Assembly: GCA_030427505.1 (NCBI GenBank)
Contig: JAUICH010000007.1
Coordinates: 225,916 to 289,915, forward strand
Direction of reading: 5' to 3'
Length of the DNA: 64,000 bases
From: Verrucomicrobiia bacterium
GTDB lineage: Bacteria > Verrucomicrobiota > Verrucomicrobiia > Verrucomicrobiales > DEV007
Shown here: positions 9,365 to 18,166 of the stretch, piece by piece
Layout: every line of letters starts with the position of its first letter
Numbering within the stretch: the stretch's first letter is position 1
Made by a program: the position numbers and the translations under genes
The notes under the pieces: generated by a model
Seen by the model: the letters and a program-made list of their open reading frames with translations, nothing else
Databases searched by the model: none
Told to the model about the DNA's origin: nothing

Positions 9365-9853
9365 TCAGGCCACGGCCCGGTGTTCCGACCCGAACAGTTC
9401 CCGGAGGATGAAGTCCTGAACCACGCCCAAATCGATGTAGTATTTTTGGAGACTGGCGGGCAGTTGATCGAAGTCAGCGATCTCGCCCCGGCACTTGGGG
9501 GCATTGCAGTCGCAGGCCAGAGTCCATTCTCGCTCCAGCATGCAGGTGGAGTAGTCGAAGCAAATTTCGTCTCCGGGCTGGATGTCCTTGATGGCGATGA
9601 GCCGGAGATCTCCCGTCACCCCGGCATTGGGCTGGCAGGAGTGGTTTAGAAAGCGGGTCGGCGGGCTGGGGTCCAGGTAGGCGCTGGTATCGATCTGGAT
9701 GGAGTAAGTGCCGCCGTGCTCCAGCAGCGCGTTTTCCTGGTAGGTCACGTACTTGCCGTTCACGAAGCAGATTAGCTCGCCCGCCTTCACCGGCCGTTGG
9801 GCAAACAACCCTTTCCCGAACTTGCTGGATCTGACGGCTACCTTGTTGTTCAT
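9365..9853 (-). CDS. SET-domain protein (paralogue 2)
   Basis: Tandem paralogue of the preceding SET-domain gene, also 162 residues. Visible: SKFGKGLFAQRPVKAGE, FLNHSCQPNAG (canonical NHSCxPN), EICFDYSTCMLEREW and the cysteine cluster C-D-C-x4-C of a post-SET-like zinc site. Both copies end with a long helix (YIDLGVVQxFILRE) and RAVA. The start is nine bases from the stop of the transporter gene upstream, so these two are probably one transcript. Bacterial SET proteins are uncommon; a histone-like substrate is possible but there is no evidence here. Confidence 0.88.
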   Translation of the reverse strand: MNNKVAVRSSKFGKGLFAQRPVKAGELICFVNGKYVTYQENALLEHGGTYSIQIDTSAYLDPSPPTRFLNHSCQPNAGVTGDLRLIAIKDIQPGDEICFDYSTCMLEREWTLACDCNAPKCRGEIADFDQLPASLQKYYIDLGVVQDFILRELFGSEHRAVA

Positions 9854-9861
9854 CGGTTTAG

Positions 9862-10206
9862 TTACTCCGCGGCGATTCTGGAGAGGAGGAGCAGGGAACA
9901 GATGGCCATGCCGACCCCGACCATCTCCATGGGTCTCAAGGTCTCCTTAAAGAAGATCCAGCCGGTCAGGGCCAGCAGCAGCACGAAGGAGAGGCTGTAG
10001 AACACGCCGATGTAGGCGAGCTTCAGGTGCTGCATGACGAAGACCCAGCCAAACGCGGTGGACGAGTAGACAAGAAATCCAATGTAGAAATGGCGGGTGG
10101 CCAGGGGATTGGAGGCCTCACTGGCGATCTTCAGGAAGTAGTCACCCACCACACCCACCACGCAAAGGACGATGGTTACTAAGATCGCGTAAACCTGAGG
10201 CATCAT
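9862..10206 (-). CDS. small four-helix transporter, EamA/SMR type
   Basis: A 114-residue membrane protein with four hydrophobic helices (about 5-25, 40-58, 64-85 and 92-110). The layout and the closing FFKETLRPMEMVGVGMAICSLLLL segment fit a half-size EamA/small multidrug resistance-like transporter, which normally works as a dimer. The loop FKETLRPMEMVGVGM resembles the conserved end of EamA repeats (E-x-l-s-x-x-x-x-G). Two consecutive ATGs (10206 and 10203) are possible starts. It is first in a unit with the SET-domain gene nine bases downstream. Substrate unknown; a polyamine or amino-acid derivative would suit the neighbourhood but is speculation. Confidence 0.72.
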   Translation of the reverse strand: MMPQVYAILVTIVLCVVGVVGDYFLKIASEASNPLATRHFYIGFLVYSSTAFGWVFVMQHLKLAYIGVFYSLSFVLLLALTGWIFFKETLRPMEMVGVGMAICSLLLLSRIAAE

Positions 10207-10250
10207 GCTTGAATGTCTTAAATATCAGAATTGAGCCGTAAAAGCAAGAA

Positions 10251-10284
10251 GTATTATGATTTCTTCTCAATATTGAGAAGAAAT
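10251..10284 (-). promoter_or_regulatory. 26-bp perfect palindrome overlapping a candidate promoter
   Basis: Bases 10259-10284 form a perfect palindrome with half-site ATTTCTTCTCAAT. Read on the minus strand it covers TTCTCA, which has a 17-base spacer to TAATAC (10256-10251), a plausible -35/-10 pair for the transporter-SET unit that begins at 10206. A symmetrical AT-rich site placed between -35 and -10 looks like a repressor operator. A transcript hairpin is the alternative reading. Confidence 0.45.
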
Positions 10285-10500
10285 TGTGCAGTTTTAGCCG
10301 TTTTTTGACCTTAAATCGGCTCCTGAAGCTTCAGATCGCTTAATTAATTGGAAACTGCGCCGCTCCAGGGGCCGTCCCTCTTTCTGTGGAGACGAGCCCG
10401 GAGTCCTTTTTCTTCAGGGACAGCGAGACATCGCTGAGCATTAAATGTTTGATTAATTTAGTATTTATGGTATTTATAACCGGAATGCGTGTTTGAAATC

Positions 10501-11655
10501 ATGAAGAACAAAGCTCAAACCATCTCACCGGTTCGTTTTTGGACCGTGCTCGTAGCGCAGTTTGCGCTTGTGTTTCTGGCCTCCTGCGACCAGTCAGCTC
10601 AGGTTGACCCGGTGCCCAAGAAGGAGCCGGAGGAAGCCGTGGCGCCCGCGGAACAACGCAAGGTCGTTGTTCTTACATGGGAAGAATATTTCGCTCCCGA
10701 AGTCATCGAACAGTTCGAGAAGGAGACCGGCATTCTGGTTCAGTTCGAACACTACGAAAGCACCCTGGAAATGAAGGCCCTGGTGCAGTCCTCTCCGGAT
10801 GCCTACGACCTGGTGGTAACGGACGGCGGGTCGGTCATGGAGTTGCGCCAGTTGCAACTGGTGGGGGAACTGAACAAGGCCAAGATTCCTCACTTCGAGA
10901 ATCTGGACTCCCGCTACCTGGACCTCGATTTCGATCCCGGGAACAAGCATTCCGTTCCCTATATGTGGGGCACGACGCTGCTTGCCTACCGCTCTGACAA
11001 GATCGATTCGCCGGAAAGATCCTGGAACGTTCTCTGGAATGAAGACGTGAAGGGGCACGTGGTCATGCTCAATGAAGAGAACGACACCTACAGCCTGGCT
11101 TTGCTCGCCATGGGACTGCCCATGAATACGAGCGATCCGGAACACCTGAACGCGGCGACGGAAAAACTGCTGACTCAGGTTCGCGATCTGGACGCCACCT
11201 ATGACGACATCATTTCCGCCCGCCACCTCATTCAGGAAGGCGAGTGCTGGATCTTCGTCGCCTACAGCGGAGACGCCGCCATCATCGCCGCCGACGACGA
11301 GAACATCGACTACTTCATTCCCCGGGAGGGCGCGCCGCTCTGGGTGGACAGCTTTGTCTTTACCCGGGAATCTCAGAACCGCGAGGAAGCCCACGCGTTT
11401 CTGGACTTCATGGCCAAAGCGGAAGTCGCGGCGGAAAACTCCAACTACCTCTGGTACGCCACCGCCAACAAGGCCGCGCTGCCCCTGCTGAACGAAGAAC
11501 TGATTTCTGACGAACGGATCTACCCGCCGGCGGACATCCTGGAAAAATGCCAGTTCATCAAGTGGTTCGATCCGGTGAGAAGCCGCATCATCAACCTCGG
11601 AATGAAGCAGATCCTGGATGAGGACCGCGCCCAGCAGGCGCAGGCGGCCAAGTAG
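10501..11655 (+). CDS. PotD/PotF-like spermidine/putrescine-binding lipoprotein
   Basis: Periplasmic solute-binding protein of the polyamine class (SBP_bac family). The signal peptide ends in the lipobox LASC with lipidated C29. The residue after it is Asp, which in E. coli keeps lipoproteins in the inner membrane. The mature part opens with VVVLTWEEYFAPEVIEQFEK, typical for PotD/PotF, then YDLVVTDGG, VPYMWGTTLLAYR and the aromatic W-V-D-S-F-V ligand region. The 384 residues are family length. No polyamine permease or ATPase gene adjoins it; instead a hybrid sensor kinase follows 215 bases later. An in-frame GTG at 10489 is an alternative start. The upstream region is AT-rich but has no clear Shine-Dalgarno. 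Confidence 0.88.
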   Translation: MKNKAQTISPVRFWTVLVAQFALVFLASCDQSAQVDPVPKKEPEEAVAPAEQRKVVVLTWEEYFAPEVIEQFEKETGILVQFEHYESTLEMKALVQSSPDAYDLVVTDGGSVMELRQLQLVGELNKAKIPHFENLDSRYLDLDFDPGNKHSVPYMWGTTLLAYRSDKIDSPERSWNVLWNEDVKGHVVMLNEENDTYSLALLAMGLPMNTSDPEHLNAATEKLLTQVRDLDATYDDIISARHLIQEGECWIFVAYSGDAAIIAADDENIDYFIPREGAPLWVDSFVFTRESQNREEAHAFLDFMAKAEVAAENSNYLWYATANKAALPLLNEELISDERIYPPADILEKCQFIKWFDPVRSRIINLGMKQILDEDRAQQAQAAK

Positions 11656-11870
11656 CCGCCTGCCGGGAAGAGAGGGCAAATCACACAACCTGGGGAACTC
11701 AAACACGTAGCGGCGTACCACTCGCCTCCGTCAGCACACAGTATGCGGACAAGAACGATCGGATCCGATGGGTCTCTGAGCTTCAAAGGACGGCACGGAG
11801 TGGCGGTCCCGCGGGGGCTTCAAATTCATCGGCGGGGCAGTTTCCCTAGATTCCAAGCTGATCTCTTTGG

Positions 11871-14549
11871 ATGAATTCGATCAGGAACAGACTGCTCTTA
11901 GCGATCGTTATATCGGGTCTGCTTCCGATCGCGATTGTCTTCGTACTGACGAGGACGATCATTGAATCCTCGCACCTCAAGTCTCAGGAAGAAAGCCTTT
12001 CGGAGATCAATCACGAGTTGGCGAACCAGGTGGCGGCTTCCATGGAGTCGGCCGCCACGGACCTCAGGTCGCTGACGAACAATCCGTTCTTTACGAACTA
12101 CAAAGACAACGTTTCCGCCGTCCGGGAGGAAATGCAGCGCCTGGTATCCGTTTACGACCGCTTTCTGGACATCAGCGTGTATGACGCGGATGGGTACCTC
12201 ATCTGTGTTACCTCTGACGCGGAAGTGAGCGAGCCGCTCTATAAAGACTACTCGGCTTCGTTCAAGCAGGCGCTGGCGGGGCGTACCTCTATTTCTCCGC
12301 CCAAGATCATCCTGGGGCAGAACGGGCTTTATCTCACGGTCTATCTTCCCATGCTGGTGGACGACAAGCCGGGAAGCGGCGTCATCAAAGCCCGTCTGTC
12401 TTTCGACCGGGTGCTCGGGGTGTTGGGTAATTCACAAATCGGGCAGAATGGGTTTACCATCATGCTCGACAAGTGGGGGAACATCATCAGCGGTCCGGAT
12501 GAGAAGTCGCTCTTTCAGAAGTTTGACGACCGTTATCCCATAGACCACTGGCAGGAAAACGGCGCGGGGGAGTACTTTAACCCGGCCGGCATGGGCTACA
12601 TCTACACCTCGGAGATCCTCTCCGACCAGGAGACCATGGTGGGGTCCGCGTGGACCTTGATTGCCTTCAAGCCTCTGGAGGAGGTGAATGCCTTTCTGGA
12701 TCAGACGCGGCTGCTTCTGCTGCTCACCATCTCGCTGACCATGGGCCTGGCGTTGATCCTGACCTTCGTGACCTCCAAGGTTTTTGCCTCGCCCATCGAA
12801 CGGGCCAGCGCGGCGTCCCAGGCTCTGGCGGCCGGTCAGATGACCGCGCGGTTGCCGATCAGCGGGCCGGTGGAAATGCGCAAGCTGGCCCGGTCGTTCA
12901 ACCAGATGGCGGCGGAGCTTTCCCAGCACCGTTCGGAACTGGAAAACCTGGTGACGGCCCGGACCGAAAGCCTGCGCCGCTCTCAGAAGGAACTGGAAAG
13001 AACCACCGCCCAACTGCGCGCGTCTTTCGAGTCGTCGCGGGATGGCGTCTTGATCGTGGGCGGAAACCGCCGGGTGATCGCGGCCAACCAGCTCTTCCAG
13101 GAATACTTCGGCCTGGAGGAGCGAGATGCCCGCGGCGTCAGCCTGGACTACCTGGTGGAGCGGGTCAGCCACTGCTTTGTCAGTGACGACGAGTGCGATG
13201 AAGTGTTCGGCCGGAAGATCCACTCCGGGGATGTCTCCATGTCCGAGCTCGAGTTCGACATTCTGTCTCCCAAGTCGCGGAACCTTTCCGTCTACGACGC
13301 GCCGGTCATTACCCCGGGCGGGGAAATGGTGGGCCGCATCTGGATGTTCCGGGATCTGACGGAACGCCGGGCGCTGGAAGAGAACCTCCGCCATGCTCAG
13401 AAGATGGAGGCCGTGGGCCAACTGGCCGGCGGCGTGGCGCATGACTTCAATAACCTCCTAACCGGCATCATGGGGAACCTGGCCCTGGTGGAAATGGACC
13501 TGGAAGGCGCCCAGTCCGACGCGCAGAGACGCTACCTGAGACTGGCCGCCCAGGCTGGCCAGCGGGCCGCCGAACTCATCAAGCAGCTGCTCGGTTTCTC
13601 CCGGCGGTCTCACCTGCGCCTGGAACCCTGCAATGCCAACCTGGTCCTGGAGCAGGCTACCGACCTCCTCGAAGCCACCATCGATCCGAAAGTCCGGCTC
13701 GAACTCGACCTGGATCCCGAACCGTTCACGGTCGTGGTGGATCCCAACCAGCTCGAACAGGTGGTCATGAACATGTGTGTCAACGCGAAGGACGCCATGC
13801 CCATGGGAGGCAGGATCACGCTGCGGACCCGGAACATCACCATCGACGAAACCAAGGCCCGCACCCTGGCCGAAGGCAAGATGGGCGACTACCTGTGCGT
13901 GTCCGTCATCGACACCGGCGCGGGCATGTCCGCCGAAGTGAAGGCCAAGATTTTCGAGCCCTTCTTTACCACCAAGGAACAGGGCAAAGGCACCGGTCTG
14001 GGGCTGGCGACCTCTTACGGCATCGTGCGGCAGTTGGACGGCTGGATCGAGTGCGAGTCCGAGCCCGGCAAAGGCACGGAGTTCAGGATCTTCCTGCCCC
14101 GCCGCAGCATGGCCCTGCCGCAGCCGAAGGAGGAGAAAAAGACCGTCATGGCCCAGTCGGAATGTCATGAAACCGTTCTCCTGGTGGATGACGAAGTCAT
14201 TGTCCGGAACGTCGCCGAAAGCCTGCTGACGCGCCTGGGGTACAAGGTGCTGACCGCTGGAGATGGAAATGAAGCGCTCCAGATATACAATCGGGCGCCA
14301 TCCATCATCGACCTCGTCATGCTGGACCTCACCATGCCGAACCTGTCGGGTAAAGAGACCTTCCGCATCCTAAGGGAGAAGAATCCCGACATCCGGGTCC
14401 TGATCTGCAGCGGTTACCTGGTGGACCTGAATGCCTTCCAGGAAGAGACTGGCTCGCGGCCGGACGGTTTCGTCCAGAAGCCATACAACCTGGACGCCAT
14501 GGCCGAAGCCGTGCGCGAGGTGCTGGATACCCGGTCCGCCGCCGCCTGA
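11871..14549 (+). CDS. hybrid sensor histidine kinase (Cache-HAMP-PAS-HisKA-HATPase-REC)
   Basis: Membrane-bound hybrid kinase of 892 residues. Order seen: TM1 (8-29), a large extracytoplasmic sensor (about 33-275) with the two-lobed look of a double Cache domain ([30 protein letters not shown]), TM2 (about 281-302), HAMP (303-356), a short coiled coil, PAS (about 385-495), HisKA with phospho-acceptor H524 in [13 protein letters not shown], HATPase with N638 and the GTGLGLA loop, and a C-terminal receiver with D819 in LVMLDLTMP. The HDFNN H-box places it in the same class as many orphan hybrid kinases. It follows the PotD-like lipoprotein, which could present a ligand to the Cache domain. Its output partner is not in the window. 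Confidence 0.93.
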   Translation: MNSIRNRLLLAIVISGLLPIAIVFVLTRTIIESSHLKSQEESLSEINHELANQVAASMESAATDLRSLTNNPFFTNYKDNVSAVREEMQRLVSVYDRFLDISVYDADGYLICVTSDAEVSEPLYKDYSASFKQALAGRTSISPPKIILGQNGLYLTVYLPMLVDDKPGSGVIKARLSFDRVLGVLGNSQIGQNGFTIMLDKWGNIISGPDEKSLFQKFDDRYPIDHWQENGAGEYFNPAGMGYIYTSEILSDQETMVGSAWTLIAFKPLEEVNAFLDQTRLLLLLTISLTMGLALILTFVTSKVFASPIERASAASQALAAGQMTARLPISGPVEMRKLARSFNQMAAELSQHRSELENLVTARTESLRRSQKELERTTAQLRASFESSRDGVLIVGGNRRVIAANQLFQEYFGLEERDARGVSLDYLVERVSHCFVSDDECDEVFGRKIHSGDVSMSELEFDILSPKSRNLSVYDAPVITPGGEMVGRIWMFRDLTERRALEENLRHAQKMEAVGQLAGGVAHDFNNLLTGIMGNLALVEMDLEGAQSDAQRRYLRLAAQAGQRAAELIKQLLGFSRRSHLRLEPCNANLVLEQATDLLEATIDPKVRLELDLDPEPFTVVVDPNQLEQVVMNMCVNAKDAMPMGGRITLRTRNITIDETKARTLAEGKMGDYLCVSVIDTGAGMSAEVKAKIFEPFFTTKEQGKGTGLGLATSYGIVRQLDGWIECESEPGKGTEFRIFLPRRSMALPQPKEEKKTVMAQSECHETVLLVDDEVIVRNVAESLLTRLGYKVLTAGDGNEALQIYNRAPSIIDLVMLDLTMPNLSGKETFRILREKNPDIRVLICSGYLVDLNAFQEETGSRPDGFVQKPYNLDAMAEAVREVLDTRSAAA

Positions 14550-14657
14550 GTTTGCCGTTAGGCCTGCCGGCGGAAGAGAGAGGAGGGATGGGGACGGCAG
14601 GCTCAGCCGCGTTCGCGGGAAGTGACAAATCTTTTCCGCTCGTCTATCGTCGCTGCC

Positions 14658-15320
14658 ATGACCTCCAAAAATTCCCTGGCGTTTCGTGCGCTCCTCCTCC
14701 TTCCGGCCATTGCCCTTGCCCTGGTGTCTCCTCTGGCCCGGGGAGAGGAGGGCTGGATCTCTCTCTTTGACGGAAAGACCCTGAAAGGCTGGACCGCCGA
14801 CAAGACGGACACCATCGAAAACTGGGAAGTCCAGGACGGCTGTATCCATTGGACGGGCAAGGGCGCCAACCTGAATTCCACGCAGGACTTCCTGAACTTC
14901 GAACTGGAGTTCGAGTGGAAAGTCGCCCCGGGAACCAACAGCGGCCTGAAGTACCGCTATTCTGGCGGGATCGGTCCGGAGTATCAGATTCTGGACGATG
15001 AAGGCGGACACGCCGGTGGGAAGGAAAAAGGCGTGACCGCCTCTCTCTATGAGATCAAGGCGCCCACCGGAAAAGTGCTGAAACCGGTGGGAGAGTTCAA
15101 CCAGTCGCGGGTTGTCGCGCGCGGCAATCACCTGGAACACTGGCTGAACGGCGTGAAAGTGGTCGAGATCGACATCGATACCCCCGAGTGGGCGGAGGCC
15201 AAGGCGGGAAGTAAGTTTAAAGACAAGGAAGGTTTTGCTACCAAGCCCGGCCCCATCCATCTCCAGGATCACGGCGGGGAAGTGTGGTTCCGGAATCTGC
15301 GGATCAAACCGCTCGACTGA
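14658..15320 (+). CDS. exported DUF1080 (3-keto-disaccharide hydrolase family) protein
   Basis: Secreted 220-residue beta-sandwich protein of the DUF1080 family, now associated with 3-keto-glycoside hydrolysis and carbohydrate handling in planctomycete and verrucomicrobial genomes. The signal peptide (about 1-29) ends before EEGWISLFDGKTLKGW, the family's opening motif. Further family marks are FLNFELEFEWKVAPGTNSG, YEIKAPTGK, WNHLEHWLNG-like GNHLEHWLNGVKVVE and the closing GPIHLQDHGGEVWFRNLRIKPL. The ATG at 14658 was preferred over an upstream GTG (14622) because it gives a clean signal peptide. No sugar oxidoreductase is adjacent. Confidence 0.88.
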   Translation: MTSKNSLAFRALLLLPAIALALVSPLARGEEGWISLFDGKTLKGWTADKTDTIENWEVQDGCIHWTGKGANLNSTQDFLNFELEFEWKVAPGTNSGLKYRYSGGIGPEYQILDDEGGHAGGKEKGVTASLYEIKAPTGKVLKPVGEFNQSRVVARGNHLEHWLNGVKVVEIDIDTPEWAEAKAGSKFKDKEGFATKPGPIHLQDHGGEVWFRNLRIKPLD

Positions 15321-15408
15321 GAAGCCCACGTTACCAGGGTAGGGGATGGATGTATTTCGAATCGTCCGGCACGGAGCCGGTGGCGGGCGGGAAGCGTAGC
15401 CAAGTAGC

Positions 15409-15930
15409 ATGAGTACCAGCGCACGCGCCCTCCTCTCACGGTGGATCTTCCCCGCCATCGTGGGCACCGCCGTCTCCTGTTCCTCCGTGAGCGGCCCCTA
15501 CGGAGAGGCCGAGGTGCGGGAGTCCCCGGCGGTCCTGGGCCTCCGCGCCAGCATGACCAGGCTTCCGGTGTTCGATTTCGGTTACACCGGCACCTATGAC
15601 TTCGAGGTTTCCGGCCTGCCGGAGCCGTCCTATCCCTACAAGCTGCGTTTCCAGTCCCGCCTGACCAATCCCTCGGGATGGCCCGTGCACCGCCCCTGGG
15701 AAAAGGCGCTCATCTCCGTGTCCATCCTGCCGCCCGACAAGTCCCGCGTCCTGGCCTCCACCACCTTCGAGCCGCGGATCGACTTCACGGTGGGCAGGGG
15801 AGAGTACGACTGCATCTTCTGGCCGAAAGGACAGCCCAAGCTGCCTCCCATGCGGGACTACGTGGTGCGCGTGCGGGTCCTGGAGCCCTCCTTCCGGAAG
15901 TGGGATGAAGGCTACCTGCTGCTGCGCTGA
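15409..15930 (+). CDS. small lipoprotein of unknown function
   Basis: I do not recognise a family. The 173-residue protein has an N-terminal hydrophobic stretch ending in TAVSC (a loose lipobox, C24), then a compact domain with strands such as FDFGYTGTYDFEVSGLP and IDFTVGRGEYDCIFWPK, suggesting a beta-sandwich. It follows the DUF1080 gene by 88 bases on the same strand. Codon composition matches its neighbours. It may be an outer-membrane accessory protein; nothing more can be supported. Confidence 0.65.
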   Translation: MSTSARALLSRWIFPAIVGTAVSCSSVSGPYGEAEVRESPAVLGLRASMTRLPVFDFGYTGTYDFEVSGLPEPSYPYKLRFQSRLTNPSGWPVHRPWEKALISVSILPPDKSRVLASTTFEPRIDFTVGRGEYDCIFWPKGQPKLPPMRDYVVRVRVLEPSFRKWDEGYLLLR

Positions 15931-16126
15931 TTCGCCACGGTTCGGAGCGGATTTCCCCCCCCTTGGGGGCTCTTGTTTTTCCGGCGCGAAAGACCGGTTT
16001 TGGAAGGACGAGTTTCGGGCGGGTCTTGCCCGCACTTTCCCTATCCCCTTTGCCGCCGTAGTTTGGCAGCCTGAGGGTCCGTCCGTACGGTCTCTTTGAT
16101 GGACAACCCGCCAACCAGGCCCCGTC

Positions 16127-16756
16127 ATGAATCTTCTCTCCCACCTGCACCTTTCGGAGGGGCTGCCGGCTCAGGCGGCCGCGGGCAATGTGCTCGCCGA
16201 CTACCTGCGGCGGGCCGGGGTGGTCCTGACAGAGACCCCACCCTCCTTTCAGAAAGGGGTGCGGCTGCACCGGGCCATCGATACGTTTACGGATACGCAC
16301 CCCGTGGTCCTGGAGGCCCGGACGCTCGTTTCTCCGGCCCGGCGGCGCTTGGCGGGGATCGTCCTGGACATTGCCTTCGATCTTTTCCTGACGCGCCATT
16401 GGGAACGGTTCTGCGGCGCGAAGCGGGACCGGCAGGCGTTCATCCGTGAAAGCTACGGCGTCTTGCACGCGGCGGCTGAGCCGGTTAGTTCCCAGCTGGC
16501 CGGGTATGTCCGCTGGATGCGGGAGGTGGATCTGCTAGGGTCCTACACGGGGATGGACGGCCTGGCGCTGGCCTACCAGCGGGTCTCCCGGCGTTCGCCG
16601 GTAGCCGCGCCCCTGGCGGGAGCGGAGGAAGAAGTCGCCCGGCACCACGCGGCTTTCGAACAGGCGTTCCTGGATTTCTACCCGCGGCTGATGGAGACCG
16701 TGGCGGACTTTCTCGCGGAACCGGCGAGGTCCGGGACAGCACGGCGGCACGCCTGA
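16127..16756 (+). CDS. acyl carrier protein phosphodiesterase-like (AcpH, DUF479)
   Basis: Resembles AcpH, an HD-like metal-dependent hydrolase that removes 4'-phosphopantetheine from acyl carrier protein. Matches to the family: MNLLSHLHLSEG at the N-terminus, GNVLADYLRR, VRLHRAIDTFTDTHPVV (conserved H-R-x-I-D-x-x-T-D), GIVLDIAFDLFLTRHW, and a C-terminal DFYPRLM. The 209 residues are slightly longer than E. coli AcpH (193). It stands alone between a lipoprotein and a repeat-bearing gap. The family is named for the E. coli enzyme; true activity in other phyla is less certain. Confidence 0.82.
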   Translation: MNLLSHLHLSEGLPAQAAAGNVLADYLRRAGVVLTETPPSFQKGVRLHRAIDTFTDTHPVVLEARTLVSPARRRLAGIVLDIAFDLFLTRHWERFCGAKRDRQAFIRESYGVLHAAAEPVSSQLAGYVRWMREVDLLGSYTGMDGLALAYQRVSRRSPVAAPLAGAEEEVARHHAAFEQAFLDFYPRLMETVADFLAEPARSGTARRHA

Positions 16757-16765
16757 AGCATGAGT

Positions 16766-16880
16766 TGCTGGAAGGTGGTCCTCGGGGTGCGGCTGCCGGG
16801 TCTTAGGTTTACTGAAAAGGTAAGACGTGAATTTCCCGCCAGTCCGGCGCGGACCCCGGAGGTCGAGGTCCGCGGTGGTG
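16766..16880. repeat. short copy of the AAGGTGG dispersed element
   Basis: Contains GGAAGGTGGTCCTCGG at one end and, inverted, CCAGTCCGG...ACCCCGGAGGTCGAGG at the other, with only about 60 bases between. It looks like an internally deleted version of the ~340-bp element described at 38.8, 51.2, 58.0 and 63.5 kb. It fills the gap between the AcpH-like and CysJ-like genes. Confidence 0.6.
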
Positions 16881-16914
16881 GTGGACCCCCTTTCGCCGCG
16901 CAGCGGGTCACCCC

Positions 16915-18090
16915 TCAATACACGTCCCGCCGGTAGCGCTTGTCTTTCTTCATCTGGTTGACGTAGTCCGCCGCTTCTTCTTCGGTCTTTCCGCCGTGTT
17001 GGGAAATGAGGTCGTGGAGGGCCTGGTCCACGTCTCCGGCCATGCGTTGGGCGTCGCCGCAGACGTAGAAGATAGCGCCGCGTTCCAGCCATTGCCAGAA
17101 CTCCGCGCCGTTTTCGGCGATGCGGTGCTGGACGTAGATCTTGTGGTCCTGGTCGCGGGAGAAGGCGGTGTCCAGCTTCGTCAGGGTGCCGTCCGCGAGC
17201 CAGGCTTCGAATTCGTCGCGGTAGAAGAAATCGCTCTTTTCGTGCTGCTCGCCAAAGAAGAGCCAGGCGTCGCCCTTGGCATTGGTGACTTTTCGTTCCT
17301 GGAGAAAGGCGCGGAAGGGCGCGATGCCCGTGCCGGGGCCGCACATGATGATGGGCGTGTCTTCCTCCGGGGCGGGCAGGCGGAAGCCTTTTCCGGGGGA
17401 GATAAAACAGGGCAGGGGCGTGCTCTCGTCCACCCGCTGGGCGAGGAAGGTGGAGCACACGCCCTTCCGGTCGCGGCCGTAGCTGTGAAAGGTGACCGTC
17501 GCCACCGTCAGGTGCACCTCGTCCGGGCAGGCCTTCAGGCTGGAGGCGATGGAGTAGAGCCGCACGACCAGTTTCTTGAGGAAGCCCACGAACTCCTGAG
17601 GCTCGAACTTCGCCTCCGGGTGGGCGAGCAGGAAGTCGATGACCTCCCGGCCCCAGAGGTAGTCCTGGAGTTGTTCTTTCCGCTCCGGCAGCAGCAGGGT
17701 TTCCAGGTTCTTCGCCCCGGCTTTTTCGGCGATGGCGGCCAGCAGTTTCTTGTCCGGCTGGGTGATGGAGTAGGACTCCGTCAGGGCCTGGCGGAGGGGC
17801 ACCTCCGCGCCGTCCGGGTTCGTCACCGTCTCGCCGCCCGTGAAGCCCAGGGCTTCCAGGACATCCGTCACCAGTTCCGGACAGTTCTGGGGAAAGAGCG
17901 CCAGGGAATCGCCCGGCTCATACTCCAGGCCAGATCCCATGAGACTGATTTCGAAATGGCGCGTATCCTTTTCGGACCCTTCACCGGTCAGCACGCGAGC
18001 CTTTTTAAGCTGGGCGACCAGGGGGTTTTTGCGGTTGAACTGGGGTTTTGCCGCCGAAGAGGCCGTTTGGGTTGCGTTGGTGGCGCTCAC
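16915..18090 (-). CDS. CysJ-like flavoprotein reductase lacking the flavodoxin domain
   Basis: A 391-residue diflavin-reductase C-terminal half: FAD-binding connecting domain (about 25-235) with EPGDSLALFPQN and RLYSIASS (177-184), then the NADPH-binding module with GPGTGIAPFRAF (251-262), FFGEQH, FYVCGDA and the C-terminal KRYRRDVY ending in an aromatic residue that stacks on FAD. The arrangement matches the sulfite reductase flavoprotein alpha subunit, but the N-terminal flavodoxin domain is absent; a start at 18090 leaves only a short Ala/Thr-rich leader. It would accept NADPH and pass electrons to a separate partner. No sulfite reductase gene lies nearby. Confidence 0.88.
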   Translation of the reverse strand: MSATNATQTASSAAKPQFNRKNPLVAQLKKARVLTGEGSEKDTRHFEISLMGSGLEYEPGDSLALFPQNCPELVTDVLEALGFTGGETVTNPDGAEVPLRQALTESYSITQPDKKLLAAIAEKAGAKNLETLLLPERKEQLQDYLWGREVIDFLLAHPEAKFEPQEFVGFLKKLVVRLYSIASSLKACPDEVHLTVATVTFHSYGRDRKGVCSTFLAQRVDESTPLPCFISPGKGFRLPAPEEDTPIIMCGPGTGIAPFRAFLQERKVTNAKGDAWLFFGEQHEKSDFFYRDEFEAWLADGTLTKLDTAFSRDQDHKIYVQHRIAENGAEFWQWLERGAIFYVCGDAQRMAGDVDQALHDLISQHGGKTEEEAADYVNQMKKDKRYRRDVY

Positions 18091-18166
18091 GGTGGCAAAG
18101 TAAAAATTGGAAAGTTTTAGTCAAGCAATCACGGCTTTCACCCGTCCTTCTTTCACCCCTTCTTAG

